In this document: positions 1 through 9,082 of the stretch, piece by piece
Layout of the letters: every line of letters starts with the position of its first letter
Numbering within the stretch: the first letter of the stretch is position 1
DNA from: Phyllobacterium chamaecytisi
GTDB lineage: Bacteria > Pseudomonadota > Alphaproteobacteria > Rhizobiales > Rhizobiaceae
Assembly (NCBI RefSeq): GCF_020164455.1
Contig: NZ_JAIQWW010000013.1
Coordinates: 1-64,000, forward strand
Length of the DNA: 64,000 nucleotides
Direction: 5' to 3'
Translations under genes and position numbers: made by a program
Notes under the pieces: generated by a model
What the model saw: only the letters and a program-made list of their open reading frames with translations
The model's database searches: none
What the model was told of the DNA's origin: nothing

Positions 1-3
1 GAG

Positions 4-27
4 ACGGTGCAGACCTGTCCGCACCGT
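4..27 (-). terminator. Hairpin just after glpD
   Basis: A 7-bp perfect stem (ACGGTGC / GCACCGT) with a 10-nt loop lies 12 bases past the glpD stop codon. There is no clear T-tract, so it may be a processing or stabilising hairpin rather than a strong intrinsic terminator. Confidence 0.4.
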
Positions 28-38
28 GTCATTCAATT

Positions 39-1574
39 CTATTCCGCCGCTATCTGGCGTCGCCTATCGACAGCATTTTCCATAAACCGGTCGAGCGCAG
101 CAGCCTCATCGGCGCTCAAATGCAAACCCTTTTTTGTCCGACGCCACAATACATCTTGAGCCGTCACCGCCCATTCATGCTCGATCTGATAGCGCACCTC
201 AGCTTCATAAAGGTCAGAGCCGAAGTGCCTGCCAAGATCGGCGACAGAAGTGGCCTTGCCAAGCAGTGTACGTGCCTTCGTACCGTAGAGCCGGAACAGG
301 CGATGCGCATGGCGTGGGTCGAGAAATGGATAATCGGCTTTGAGCTTCTGCAGCTCCGCATCAAAAGCGGTGGCTGCAAAGTCGCCGCCCGGTAGCGTTC
401 CGGCCGCCGTCCAAGGCTTGCCGCGCTTGCCAAGCTGGTCTTCGATCTTTTCCAGCATATGCTCGGACAAGCGCCTGAAGGTGGTGATCTTGCCGCCGAA
501 TATATTGAGCAGTGGAGCCTGGCCTTCCGGCGCGTCGGTCTTCAACACATAGTCGCGCGTGGCCTCCTGCGCCTTCGAGGCACCGTCATCGTAGAGCGGA
601 CGCACGCCCGAATACGTCCAGACGACCTGGTCGCGCTTCACTGGCTCGACGAAATATTCGCTGGCGGCAGCGCAGAGATAATCTATTTCGGCATCGCTGA
701 TTTTCACCTCGGCCGGATTGCCGTGATAGTCCTGGTCGGTGGTGCCGATGAGGGTGAAATCCTGCTCATAAGGAATGGCGAAAATGATGCGGCCATCGGT
801 ATTCTGGAAAAAGTAGGCGCGCGGATCATCGAACTTTTTCTTCACGACGATATGGCTGCCCTGCACGAGACGAACGTTGTGCGCATTATTGCTGCCGACG
901 ACACCGGTCAATACCTCATCGACCCATGGACCGGCGGCATTGACCAGAAGACGTGAGCGGACTTCTTCCGTCGCGCCGGTCAACCCGTCCTGCAGCGTCA
1001 GTGTCCAGTGATCCGCATCGCGGCGGGCACTGACAACTTTCGTGCGTGTGCGAATGACCGCGCCGCGATCAGCCGCGTCGCGGGCATTGAGCGCAACCAG
1101 CCGCGCATCGTTGACCCAGCAGTCGGAATATTCGAAGGCCTTGGTATAGAGCGACTTCAGCGGCTTGGCTGCCGGATCGCGCGTCATGTCCAGGGTGCGT
1201 GTGGCTGGAAGCTTCTTGCGCCCGCCAATGTGATCGTAAAGGAAAAGTCCGAGCCGCAAGAGCCAGGCTGGACGTAAGCCAGCATGGTGCGGAAGAACAA
1301 AACGCAGCGGCCAGATAATATGCGGCGCGCTGGCCCAGAGTACTTCGCGCTCCATCAGCGATTCGCGCACCAACCGGAATTCGTAATATTCGAGATAGCG
1401 TAAACCGCCATGGATGAGCTTGGTCGAACCGGAGGACGTACCACTAGCAAGATCGCTCATTTCCGCGAGGAAGACCGAAAAACCACGGCCGACAGCATCA
1501 CGCGCAATGCCGCATCCATTGATGCCGCCGCCGATGACAAAAATGTCGTAGACCATGTCGACCAGATTGGACAA
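39..1574 (-). CDS. glpD: Aerobic glycerol-3-phosphate dehydrogenase
   Basis: FAD enzyme of the inner membrane face that oxidises sn-glycerol 3-phosphate to dihydroxyacetone phosphate and passes electrons to the quinone pool. The N-terminus carries the FAD-binding GGGINGCG loop (G15-x-G17-x-x-G20), then the family blocks SGTSSGSTKLIHGGLRYLE, IFAIPYEQDFTLIGTTD and FGGKITTFRRL. The 511-aa length is normal for GlpD. The start is a TTG preceded by GGGGAG at 8 nt; an ATG at 1556 (MVYDIFVIGGG) has no visible SD but would keep the FAD fold. It is the second gene after the DeoR-type repressor, 128 bp downstream on the same strand, and that gap contains several TACGAAA/TGCGAAA repeats that look like repressor half-sites. 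Family assignment is secure from the motifs. Confidence 0.95.
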   Translation of the reverse strand: MSNLVDMVYDIFVIGGGINGCGIARDAVGRGFSVFLAEMSDLASGTSSGSTKLIHGGLRYLEYYEFRLVRESLMEREVLWASAPHIIWPLRFVLPHHAGLRPAWLLRLGLFLYDHIGGRKKLPATRTLDMTRDPAAKPLKSLYTKAFEYSDCWVNDARLVALNARDAADRGAVIRTRTKVVSARRDADHWTLTLQDGLTGATEEVRSRLLVNAAGPWVDEVLTGVVGSNNAHNVRLVQGSHIVVKKKFDDPRAYFFQNTDGRIIFAIPYEQDFTLIGTTDQDYHGNPAEVKISDAEIDYLCAAASEYFVEPVKRDQVVWTYSGVRPLYDDGASKAQEATRDYVLKTDAPEGQAPLLNIFGGKITTFRRLSEHMLEKIEDQLGKRGKPWTAAGTLPGGDFAATAFDAELQKLKADYPFLDPRHAHRLFRLYGTKARTLLGKATSVADLGRHFGSDLYEAEVRYQIEHEWAVTAQDVLWRRTKKGLHLSADEAAALDRFMENAVDRRRQIAAE

Positions 1575-1617
1575 TCCCTGCGCTCCCCATTTCGCAACGC
1601 ACCATTTCTTCGCACTT

Positions 1618-1660
1618 GCGAAAGATATACGGAAGCATTACGAAACCAATACGAAACTAA
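1618..1660. promoter_or_regulatory. Repeated cGAAA half-sites upstream of glpD
   Basis: Three related heptamers (TGCGAAA, TACGAAA, TACGAAA) lie in the gap between the repressor gene and glpD. They resemble the half-sites in the inverted repeat at the repressor start (tatACGAAAAcgaaa). I infer DeoR/GlpR-family operators controlling glpD; the exact promoter is not visible. Confidence 0.4.
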
Positions 1661-1702
1661 AAGGAACTATACCGCGCATGGCTGCGCCGCACAAGAGCAT
1701 TG

Positions 1703-2482
1703 TCAAATCGAAGTTTCGATGAGCCGTACATCCGCATCGACGCAAATCTGGCGGATTGCCTCACTCTCGCAGCGATCGGTGATGAAGGTGTGGACCTGCG
1801 AAAGATGGCCGATGCGAACCGGCGCTGTGCGCTCGAATTTGGTTGAATCGGAGACGAGGATCACATGGCGCGCATTGGCCATGATTGCTTGCGCCACCTT
1901 GACCTCGCGAAAATCGAAATCAAGCAGCGCGCCGTCGCTGTCGATGGCGGACGTCCCGATGACGGCGAAATCCACCTTGAACTGACGGATAAAATCGACC
2001 GCCGCTTCGCCAACGATACCGCCATCGGACCCCCGCACGACACCGCCTGCGATAACCACCTCAATGTCGGGGTAAATACGTAACTTATTGGCAACATTGA
2101 TATTATTCGTGATTATCATCAGGCCCTTGCGATCGAGCAGGGCTTGGCCTACCGCTTCCGTGGTGGTGCCGATGTTGACAAATAAGGAGGCATTGTCGGG
2201 GATAAGGTCGGCCGCGGCGCGGCCAATCGCTTCCTTTTCGCTCGCAGCAATCAAACGCCGCGCCTCATATTCCAAATTCTGCACGCCAGAGGGAAACAGC
2301 GCGCCGCCGTGGATACGGTTGAGCAGGCGCTGGTCACACAGGTCGTTGAGATCCTTGCGAATGGTTTGCGGCGTGACATTGAAATGAACGGCGAGATCGT
2401 CCACGAGAACACGTCCGTGCTCCTTGGCCATTTCCAGAATTTCGGCGTGCCTGGGAGCGAGAAACATGGCTTGCGCTTTCAT
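1703..2482 (-). CDS. glpR: DeoR-family repressor, GlpR-like
   Basis: Transcriptional regulator of 259 aa. Residues about 10-62 form the DeoR winged HTH (RHAEILEMAKEHGRV... VTPQTIRKDLNDLCDQ... RIHGGA). The rest is the DeoR C-terminal phosphosugar sensor domain, with NIGTTTEAVG and IAGGVVRGSDGGIVG matching the ligand-binding loops of the ISOCOT fold. Directly upstream of glpD on the same strand, so it probably represses glycerol-3-phosphate use in response to glycerol-3-phosphate. Start choice is open: the ATG at 2482 lies inside a 17-bp inverted repeat and has no SD, while an ATG at 2467 (MFLAPRHAEIL) matches where many GlpR proteins begin. The gene symbol rests on family plus neighbourhood. 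Confidence 0.85.
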   Translation of the reverse strand: MKAQAMFLAPRHAEILEMAKEHGRVLVDDLAVHFNVTPQTIRKDLNDLCDQRLLNRIHGGALFPSGVQNLEYEARRLIAASEKEAIGRAAADLIPDNASLFVNIGTTTEAVGQALLDRKGLMIITNNINVANKLRIYPDIEVVIAGGVVRGSDGGIVGEAAVDFIRQFKVDFAVIGTSAIDSDGALLDFDFREVKVAQAIMANARHVILVSDSTKFERTAPVRIGHLSQVHTFITDRCESEAIRQICVDADVRLIETSI

Positions 2483-2523
2483 TTTCGTTTTTCTGCAGTC
2501 TATACGAAAACGAAAATGAAAGC
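2475..2523. promoter_or_regulatory. 17-bp inverted repeat over the glpR start (autoregulatory operator)
   Basis: The arms GCTTTCATTTTCGTTTT (2475-2491) and its exact reverse complement (2507-2523) are separated by 15 bp and span the ATG at 2482. A perfect dyad of this size next to a DeoR-type gene is best read as an autoregulatory operator. The half-site resembles the cGAAA repeats ahead of glpD. Confidence 0.6.
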
Positions 2524-2562
2524 TTATGTCAATCTATGGGTAAACGAACCCGGCTCATTTCC

Positions 2563-3588
2563 CTATGCCGTTGCGCCTTCGATGATGTCGAACCCTGTAT
2601 TAATGATGGTCTTTTCGGCGGGCCGCTCGCGGCTTTCAAGCAATTTTTCGGCTGCGGTTTTTCCAATCAGAAAGCGCTTCGACAGGATCGTAGACAGAGG
2701 CATGGGCATGGCCTGGCCGATATCGAGTCCATTGAACCCAAATATACCGAGCTTCTCCTTCACGGCGATTCCCGCATGCATGCAGTGAAAAATGCCGCCC
2801 ATCGCCATATCGTCATTCGGGAATACGACAACGTCCAGGTCGGGATGGGCAGCAAGAAGTATCGCCAGCGCGTCGCGCCCTGCCTTGGTCGAACTCGCGT
2901 CGGGATAGCAATGCTCTGCAACCAGAGACAGGCCAGCCTCCTGCAATGCCGAGCAAAGCCCTTCATAACGGGCACTGGCGCGATCGTCTGTCGTTACATT
3001 GTGCCTGGCATAGCCGAAGCGGCGATAGCCGCGCTGGATGAGATGTTTTCCCGTTTCATAGCCAGCCTGGCGATGCGACATGCCAACCGCAATGTCTACA
3101 GGCTCTCCATCGATGTCCATCAACTCAGCGACCCGGAAGCGGCCATGCTCGAGATGCCGACGCGCGGTCGGCGTGTGATGCAGGCCGGCGAGAATCACTG
3201 CTGCCGGCTGCCATGCAAGAAAGGAGACGAGAATCCGTTCTTCGATCAGCGGATCGTAGTCCGTGACACCGATCACCGGCTGGAACGCCGTTTCGGTGAG
3301 CGCCGTGTGGATGCCGCGCAGCACATCGGGAAAGACGATGTTGGAGAGCGATGGCAGCAGCACGCTCATCAAAGTCGATCCCGCAGAAGCAAGGCTGCCA
3401 GCAGCACGGTTCGGAATATAACCAAGCTCGGCGATTGCCGTCAGTACACGTGCTCTGGTTGAATCGGCGATAGGGCCTTGAACACGGACAACGCGTGACG
3501 CCGTGATTTCGCTCACGCCGGCAAGCCGCGCAACATCGGCAAGAGTCGGCATATCGGGACTTCGGTGAGCGTTGCGTTTGCGCGGCAT
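2563..3588 (-). CDS. LacI-family repressor of the sugar-acid operon
   Basis: 341-aa LacI/GalR-type regulator. An N-terminal HTH (TLADVARLAGVSEITASRV) and hinge helix (SLASAGS) precede a periplasmic-binding-protein-like sensor domain. The sequence is closest in pattern to the GntR (gluconate) branch. The ATG at 3588 is used; a TTG nine bases upstream is possible and an ATG at 3552 would still retain the HTH. It diverges from the transport/catabolic operon starting at 3738, and a LacI-type dyad lies between them, so it very likely controls that operon. The inducer is unknown; a sugar acid or its lactone would fit the operon. Confidence 0.9.
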   Translation of the reverse strand: MPRKRNAHRSPDMPTLADVARLAGVSEITASRVVRVQGPIADSTRARVLTAIAELGYIPNRAAGSLASAGSTLMSVLLPSLSNIVFPDVLRGIHTALTETAFQPVIGVTDYDPLIEERILVSFLAWQPAAVILAGLHHTPTARRHLEHGRFRVAELMDIDGEPVDIAVGMSHRQAGYETGKHLIQRGYRRFGYARHNVTTDDRASARYEGLCSALQEAGLSLVAEHCYPDASSTKAGRDALAILLAAHPDLDVVVFPNDDMAMGGIFHCMHAGIAVKEKLGIFGFNGLDIGQAMPMPLSTILSKRFLIGKTAAEKLLESRERPAEKTIINTGFDIIEGATA

Positions 3589-3619
3589 TGGCACCAATCC
3601 AGTGCGATTGACAAGATTT

Positions 3620-3635
3620 ATGACAGCGCTACCAT
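3620..3635. promoter_or_regulatory. LacI-type operator in the divergent promoter region
   Basis: ATGACAGCGCTACCAT is an imperfect 16-bp dyad centred on CG, with the TGnnA...TnnCA pattern of LacI/GntR-family operators. A TTGACA at 3608-3613 lies just upstream in the operon direction, which would place the site between -35 and -10. The family logic is established; the site itself is inferred. Confidence 0.5.
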
Positions 3636-3737
3636 AAAACGCTTGATGAATGCTAGTCAGTGTGCATAACTTTGCACCACGTTCTTATATATTAGTGCGA
3701 CGAGCCCGGGAGGGGCTTGCAGGGAGGACTTCTTCTT

Positions 3738-4727
3738 ATGCATGTTTTGGTGATCGGTGCAGCCGGAATGGTTGGCCGCAAATTGCTCGACAGGATCGCT
3801 GCAGAGCCCGGCTCCCTGGGTGGAAACATCGACAGGCTGACACTGGTCGATGTCATCGAACCCGCCGCGCCCGAACCCTTTGCCGCCATTTCCGTGACCA
3901 AGGCGGCAGACCTCTCGGACACTGGCGTGGCGGAATCACTGATCGCAAGCCGTCCTGACATGATCTTCCATCTCGCCGCCATCGTCTCCGGTGAAGCGGA
4001 AGCGGACTTCGAAAAAGGCTACAAAGTCAATCTCGACGGCACGCGCGCGCTGTTCGAGGCGATCCGGCTGGAAAGCCGAAATGCCCCCTACAAGCCCCGC
4101 GTGGTATTTGCCTCATCGATCGCCGTGTTCGGAACTCCGTTTCCGGAGAAGATCGGCGACGAGTTTTTCACAACCCCACTGACTAGCTACGGCACGCAGA
4201 AGGCGATTTCCGAACTGCTTCTGTCGGACTACAGCCGCCGCGGTTTCTTCGACGGGATCGGCATTCGTTTGCCGACTATCTGCATTCGTCCAGGCAAGCC
4301 CAACAAGGCGGCGTCAGGGTTCTTTTCCAATATTCTGCGCGAACCTTTGGCAGGCCAGGAGGCGATACTCCCGGTCGATGAGAATGTACGCCACTGGTTT
4401 GCCAGCCCGCGCGCTGCCGTCGGGTTCTTCATCCACGCCGCCACGCTCGATCTCGACAAGGTCGGTGCACGCCGCAATCTTTCGATGCCGGGGCTCTCGG
4501 CGCTCGTCGGGGAGGAAATCGCCGCGCTGCGCCGCGTGGCCGGTGACAAGGCGGTCAAGCTGATCCGCCGCGAACCCGATGCAACAATTCAGAAAATCGT
4601 CTCCGGATGGGCGACGGATTTCGACACGACGCGTGCGACGAAGCTCGGCTTCAAGGCAGAAACTGTCTTTGATGATATCATCAAGGCACATATTGAAGAC
4701 GAACTTGGCGGGAACCTTGCGGCATGA
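3738..4727 (+). CDS. denD: NAD-dependent epimerase/dehydratase, D-erythronate dehydrogenase (DenD)-like
   Basis: 329-aa extended-SDR enzyme. The N-terminal Rossmann motif GAAGMVGRK (GxxGxxG), the HLAA segment, and the catalytic S-Y-K set (FASSIAVFG then [10 protein letters not shown]) are all present. Overall pattern and length match the DenD group, which oxidises D-erythronate to 2-oxo-tetronate, although relatives act on other sugar acids or lactones. The start is chosen at the ATG 10 nt after AGGGAGGA; a longer frame begins without an SD. First gene of the operon, overlapping the next SDR by ATGA. The usual tetronate partners (OtnK kinase, OtnC aldolase, OtnI isomerase) are absent, so the substrate here may differ. 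Confidence 0.75.
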   Translation: MHVLVIGAAGMVGRKLLDRIAAEPGSLGGNIDRLTLVDVIEPAAPEPFAAISVTKAADLSDTGVAESLIASRPDMIFHLAAIVSGEAEADFEKGYKVNLDGTRALFEAIRLESRNAPYKPRVVFASSIAVFGTPFPEKIGDEFFTTPLTSYGTQKAISELLLSDYSRRGFFDGIGIRLPTICIRPGKPNKAASGFFSNILREPLAGQEAILPVDENVRHWFASPRAAVGFFIHAATLDLDKVGARRNLSMPGLSALVGEEIAALRRVAGDKAVKLIRREPDATIQKIVSGWATDFDTTRATKLGFKAETVFDDIIKAHIEDELGGNLAA

Positions 4728-5494
4728 GTAAAGAGGATTCAGGCAAGAAGATCGCGCTGGTTACCGGCGGCGGCACCGGCGTGGGCAAGGCTATTACCAC
4801 GGCGCTGCTTGGCGCGGGTTATACGGTTGTGATTTCCGGTCGCCGCAAGGATGTACTGGAGGATGCCGCCAAGGCATTGGGGGCCGAAACAGGTGGCGCC
4901 GTAAGGGCGATATCAGCGGATGTCAGCGATTCGAAATCGGTCGCGGCGCTTTTTGAAGCAATCAAATCCGAGTTCGGGCGGCTCGACCTGCTCATCAACA
5001 ATGCAGGGGTCAATGTTCCGAATATCCCGATGGAGGAACTCACCTTCGATCACTGGAATTCGATTGTCGGCGCCAATCTCACCGGCGTATTCCTGTGCAC
5101 TCAGCAGGCGATGAAATTGATGAAAGCGCAAACACCACGTGGTGGACGCATCATCAACAATGGCTCGATTTCGGCACAAACGCCGCGGCCGAATTCCGCA
5201 CCCTATACGGCAACGAAACATGCCGTTACCGGCCTGACCAAGTCGACAGCGCTGGACGGCAGACCATTCGACATTGCCTGCGGTCAGATCGATATCGGCA
5301 ATGCCACAACCGAGATGACATCGAAGATGGCAACCGGCGTGTTACAAGCCAATGGCGAGACCGCCAGCGAGCCAACCATACCGGCGCATTATATCGGCGA
5401 TGCGGTGGTGCATATGGCAAGCTTGCCGTTGGAGGCCAATGTCCTGACGATGACGATCATGGCAACGAAGATGCCGCTCGTCGGACGCGGCTAA
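4724..5494 (+). CDS. Short-chain dehydrogenase/reductase
   Basis: 256-aa classical SDR. Cofactor motif [10 protein letters not shown] near residue 15, NNAGV near residue 90, catalytic Ser in NNGSISAQ and Y-x-x-x-K in PYTATKHA. Residues after the first Rossmann strand (SGRRKD) favour NADP or mixed specificity, but this is weak. Coupled to the DenD-like gene by a 4-nt overlap. In this operon it could be the sugar dehydrogenase that makes the aldonate or a later alcohol dehydrogenase; the sequence does not decide. Confidence 0.85.
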   Translation: MSKEDSGKKIALVTGGGTGVGKAITTALLGAGYTVVISGRRKDVLEDAAKALGAETGGAVRAISADVSDSKSVAALFEAIKSEFGRLDLLINNAGVNVPNIPMEELTFDHWNSIVGANLTGVFLCTQQAMKLMKAQTPRGGRIINNGSISAQTPRPNSAPYTATKHAVTGLTKSTALDGRPFDIACGQIDIGNATTEMTSKMATGVLQANGETASEPTIPAHYIGDAVVHMASLPLEANVLTMTIMATKMPLVGRG

Positions 5495-5551
5495 AAATAT
5501 TTCGACAGCGATTGAAAAACGTTGTCTCACAGAAATTTTGGAGGAGAAGGC

Positions 5552-6616
5552 ATGGCATCGGTTGAATTCGCCAATGTACGAAAATCATTCGGAACACACC
5601 CGGTTATCAAGGGTGTCGATATCGAGATCGCCGATGGCGAATTCGTCATTCTCGTCGGGCCTTCCGGCTGCGGCAAGTCCACATTGCTGCGCATGCTGGC
5701 GGGGCTTGAGAACATCTCTGCGGGCGAGATCAAGATCGGCGGAAAGGTGGTCAACAACCTCGCGCCGAAAGAGCGTGATATTGCCATGGTGTTTCAGAAT
5801 TATGCGCTGTATCCGCACATGACCGTCGCCGACAATATGGCATTTTCCCTGAAGCTGAAGGGTGCGCCAAAGTCGGAGGTCGACAAGCGTGTGAAGCCCG
5901 CAGCAGAGATCCTCGGCCTATCGCCATTGCTCGACCGCTTTCCACGCCAGCTCTCCGGCGGTCAGCGCCAGCGCGTTGCCATGGGCCGCGCTATCGTGCG
6001 CGACCCGCAGGTCTTCCTGTTCGATGAGCCGCTATCCAACCTTGATGCCAAGCTGCGCGTCGCCATGCGCGCGGAAATCAAGGAATTGCACCAGCGCCTG
6101 AAAACAACCACCGTCTATGTCACGCATGACCAGATCGAAGCCATGACCATGGCCGACAAGATCGTGGTGATGCATGACGGCCTGGTCGAACAGATCGGCG
6201 CACCGCTCGAGCTTTATGACCAGCCAGCCAATCTCTTCGTGGCAAGCTTCATCGGCTCGCCGGCGATGAATATGATCAAGGGTAAGCTTGATCCGAATGA
6301 TGGGCTGAAATTCACAACAGAGAACGGTGTCGTATTGCCTGTAGTGAAAGCACCGGAAAGCGCCAAGGGCCGCACATTGATCTATGGTCTACGCCCCGAA
6401 CACATGACAATTGCAGATGGTGGTATCCCCGCCGAAGTGGTGGTCATCGAGCCAACCGGGTCGGAAACCCAGATGATCATGCGCGTTGGCGGTGATCTCA
6501 TCACCGGTGTTTTCCATCAGCGTATCAGCGCGAAACCCGGCGAAACTGTCGGCCTGTCGATCCACGCGGAGGCGACATATCTGTTCGATGCAGAGACGGG
6601 CAAGCGCTTGGCCTGA
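5552..6616 (+). CDS. CUT1 sugar ABC transporter ATPase (UgpC/MsmK type)
   Basis: 354 aa. Walker [10 protein letters not shown] at residues 36-44, signature LSGGQRQR, Walker [14 protein letters not shown]-loop [10 protein letters not shown], followed by a C-terminal TOBE/MOI regulatory domain of about 120 residues typical of MalK-like ATPases. Start set at the ATG following GGAGGAGAAGG; an upstream in-frame extension lacks an SD. It powers the permease pair encoded downstream. A hairpin follows the stop codon. Confidence 0.93.
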   Translation: MASVEFANVRKSFGTHPVIKGVDIEIADGEFVILVGPSGCGKSTLLRMLAGLENISAGEIKIGGKVVNNLAPKERDIAMVFQNYALYPHMTVADNMAFSLKLKGAPKSEVDKRVKPAAEILGLSPLLDRFPRQLSGGQRQRVAMGRAIVRDPQVFLFDEPLSNLDAKLRVAMRAEIKELHQRLKTTTVYVTHDQIEAMTMADKIVVMHDGLVEQIGAPLELYDQPANLFVASFIGSPAMNMIKGKLDPNDGLKFTTENGVVLPVVKAPESAKGRTLIYGLRPEHMTIADGGIPAEVVVIEPTGSETQMIMRVGGDLITGVFHQRISAKPGETVGLSIHAEATYLFDAETGKRLA

Positions 6617-6623
6617 AGCTTAA

Positions 6624-6653
6624 CGGCATCTGCCAGTCGGGGTGCAGATGCCG
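6624..6653 (+). promoter_or_regulatory. Intergenic hairpin between ATPase and binding-protein genes
   Basis: A 10-bp perfect stem CGGCATCTGC / GCAGATGCCG with a 10-nt loop lies just after the ATPase stop. No T-tract follows. In transport operons such hairpins often set the relative mRNA level of the abundant binding protein; here that is an inference. Confidence 0.45.
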
Positions 6654-6742
6654 GATACAATTCCCCGCAAGCAGGCCCGGAATGCGGGAGCATTTTGAAC
6701 AAGCCTTTCTAGTTTATCCGGTCGTTAAATGGAGGAGCATCA

Positions 6743-8056
6743 ATGACCATCAACAGAAGACATCTACTCGGCGCATCTGCCGGGCTCGTGGCCGCAGCCG
6801 GACTGAACCGGTTCGGTCTCACACCGGCCTTCGCGCAATCGGCGCCCGCCTATAAACCGGAAGAGGGCGCGACCCTTCGCCTCCTGCGCTGGGTGCCGTT
6901 CGTTCCCGCTGAAGAAGCCGCATGGCTTGCCAACACCAAGAAGTTCACCGACGCTACCGGCGTTCAGGTGCGCATCGACAAGGAGAGCTGGGAAGACGTT
7001 CGCCCGAAGGCTGCCGTTGCGGCCAATGTCGGCTCGGGCCCGGACATGGTCATGAGCTGGTTCGATGATCCGCAGCAATATCCGGACAAGCTGGTCGATG
7101 TGACCGAGCTTGGCGAATATCTCGGCGGAGCACATGGCGGCTGGTATCCAGGCCTCGAAGGCTATGCCAAGCGCGACGGCAAGTTCATCGCACTGCCACT
7201 TTGCGCCATCGGTAACGCGGTCGTCTATCGCGATAGCCACATGAAGGCTGCTGGTTTCAGCGAATTCCCGAAAGATACGGCTGGTTTCCTCGAACTTTGC
7301 AAGGCCATGCAGGCTAAGGGGACGCCGGCGGGCTTCCCGCATGGCAAGGCGGTCGGCGACGGCAACAACTATGCCCATTGGCTGCTTTGGAGCCATGGCG
7401 GCAAGATGGTCGATGAGAGCGGCAAGGTCGTTATCAACAGCCCCGAGACGCTGGCATCTGTCAAATATGCGCAGGAGCTCTACAAGACCTTCATTCCGGG
7501 TACGGAAAGCTGGCAGGACGTCAACAACAATCGCGCATTCCTGGCCGGTCAGGTATCACTGACGGCCAACGGCGTGTCGGTCTACTACGCCGCCGTGAAG
7601 GATCCCGCAATGAAGGCTATCGCAGACGACATGCGCTCGACCAACCTGCCGATCGGGCCCGTTGGTCAATCGGTCGAGTTGCACCAGACATCGACGATTT
7701 CGATCTTCAAGCACACCAAATATCCGGAGGCCGCGAAAGCCTACCTGCAGTTCATGTATCAGGCCGACAACATGAACGCCTGGATCGAGGGTGCCAGCGC
7801 CTATTGCTGCCAGCCATTGAAGGAGTTCGCCGCCAATCCGGTGTGGACTTCCAATCCGATCCATGCCGCCTATGCCAAGGCTTCCGGAACCCTGCGGCCG
7901 AACGGCTATGCCGGACCGCTCGGCGCAGCCTCGGCGGGAACGATGGCCGACTATGTGCTGGTCGATATGTACGCGACCGCCGTTACCGGCCAGATGACGC
8001 CAGAAGACGCCATCGCCCAGGCCGAGAAGCGGGCGAACCGTTACTACAAGGTCTAG
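6743..8056 (+). CDS. Extracellular solute-binding protein, family 1 (sugar ABC transporter)
   Basis: 437-aa periplasmic binding protein. The N-terminus NRRHLLGASAG followed by a hydrophobic stretch and AFAQ is a twin-arginine-type signal, cleaved near residue 31. The mature protein has the family-1 pattern (LLRWVPF, GSGPDMVMSWFDDP, FIALPLCAIGNAVVYR). SD GGAGG is 9 nt from ATG. Flanked by its ATPase and two permeases, so it is the receptor of a CUT1 importer. Substrate is probably a mono- or oligosaccharide or sugar acid processed by the operon's enzymes. Confidence 0.92.
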   Translation: MTINRRHLLGASAGLVAAAGLNRFGLTPAFAQSAPAYKPEEGATLRLLRWVPFVPAEEAAWLANTKKFTDATGVQVRIDKESWEDVRPKAAVAANVGSGPDMVMSWFDDPQQYPDKLVDVTELGEYLGGAHGGWYPGLEGYAKRDGKFIALPLCAIGNAVVYRDSHMKAAGFSEFPKDTAGFLELCKAMQAKGTPAGFPHGKAVGDGNNYAHWLLWSHGGKMVDESGKVVINSPETLASVKYAQELYKTFIPGTESWQDVNNNRAFLAGQVSLTANGVSVYYAAVKDPAMKAIADDMRSTNLPIGPVGQSVELHQTSTISIFKHTKYPEAAKAYLQFMYQADNMNAWIEGASAYCCQPLKEFAANPVWTSNPIHAAYAKASGTLRPNGYAGPLGAASAGTMADYVLVDMYATAVTGQMTPEDAIAQAEKRANRYYKV

Positions 8057-8066
8057 GCAACAAGAC

Positions 8067-8100
8067 TGGCTTCCGCTGTCCCGAAAGGCAGCGGAAGCCA
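8067..8100 (+). promoter_or_regulatory. 12-bp hairpin after the binding-protein gene
   Basis: TGGCTTCCGCTG and its exact reverse complement are separated by 10 nt, immediately after the binding-protein stop. Location and strength fit a 3' stabilising/attenuating stem that lets the binding protein be made in excess over the permeases. No T-run. Confidence 0.55.
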
Positions 8101-8135
8101 ACTCATTAAGTTAATTTGGCAACCGGAGATATCCG

Positions 8136-9068
8136 ATGACAATGACGACAACTGCGAAGCAGCCCTTGGCCTTCGGAAATATCGCCCGGAGCAACACCGC
8201 CGTCGGCTTGTTTTTCATGCTGCCGGCCGCCGTCTTTCTCCTGTGCTTCTTGACCTATCCGCTCGGCCTCGGCGTCTGGCTCGGCTTTACCGACACGACA
8301 ATAGGCAGGGATGGCATCTTCATCGGGCTCGAAAACTATGAGGCGCTCGCCCGCGATTCAGTCTTCTGGATGGCGGTGTACAATACGATTTTCTACACGC
8401 TCATCGCCTCGATCCTCAAGTTCGGCTTCGGTCTCTGGCTGGCATTGATTCTCAACGAACATCTGCCATTCAAGTCGTTCTTCCGCGCCATTATTCTTTT
8501 GCCGTGGGTGGTTCCGACCGTCCTTTCGGCCCTCGCGTTTTGGTGGATCTACGATGCGCAGTTCTCGATCATTTCCTGGTCGTTGATGAAACTCGGCTGG
8601 ATCCATAGCCCAATCAATTTTCTTGGTGATCCCAACAACGCACGCGCTTCTGTGATCGCAGCCAATGTCTGGCGCGGTATCCCCTTCGTCGCGATTTCGC
8701 TGCTCGCCGGGCTTCAGACCATTCCGCAATCGCTGCATGAGGCAGCGTCCCTTGACGGGGCGACCGGATGGCAGCGTTTCCGCTTCATCACGCTGCCCAT
8801 GCTGACGCCGATCATTGCGGTGGTGATGACATTCTCGGTGCTGTTCACCTTCACTGACTTTCAGCTTATCTACGTCCTGACCAAGGGCGGGCCGGTCAAC
8901 GCCACGCACCTGATGGCGACGCTCTCGTTCCAGCGGGGCATACCCGGCGGTCAACTTGGCGAAGGTGCGGCGATTGCCGTTGCCATGATCCCGTTCCTGC
9001 TTGCATCGATCCTGTTCTCATTTTTCGGCCTGCAGCGCCGCAAATGGCAACAAGGCGGACAGGATTGA
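8136..9068 (+). CDS. Sugar ABC transporter permease, MalF/UgpA type
   Basis: 310-aa inner-membrane protein with about six hydrophobic helices; the first begins near residue 25 (TAVGLFFMLPAAVFLLCFL). The coupling loop EAASLDGATGWQRFRFITLPML is the classic EAA motif that docks the ATPase. SD CCGGAG upstream of the ATG. Second transmembrane subunit follows 14 bp later. Confidence 0.93.
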   Translation: MTMTTTAKQPLAFGNIARSNTAVGLFFMLPAAVFLLCFLTYPLGLGVWLGFTDTTIGRDGIFIGLENYEALARDSVFWMAVYNTIFYTLIASILKFGFGLWLALILNEHLPFKSFFRAIILLPWVVPTVLSALAFWWIYDAQFSIISWSLMKLGWIHSPINFLGDPNNARASVIAANVWRGIPFVAISLLAGLQTIPQSLHEAASLDGATGWQRFRFITLPMLTPIIAVVMTFSVLFTFTDFQLIYVLTKGGPVNATHLMATLSFQRGIPGGQLGEGAAIAVAMIPFLLASILFSFFGLQRRKWQQGGQD

Positions 9069-9082
9069 GGGAGGAAACGAAC

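Noticed and set aside
2536-3462. 308-aa frame opposite the LacI gene
   Set aside because: Antisense shadow of a well-supported regulator; the translated sequence has no recognisable domain.
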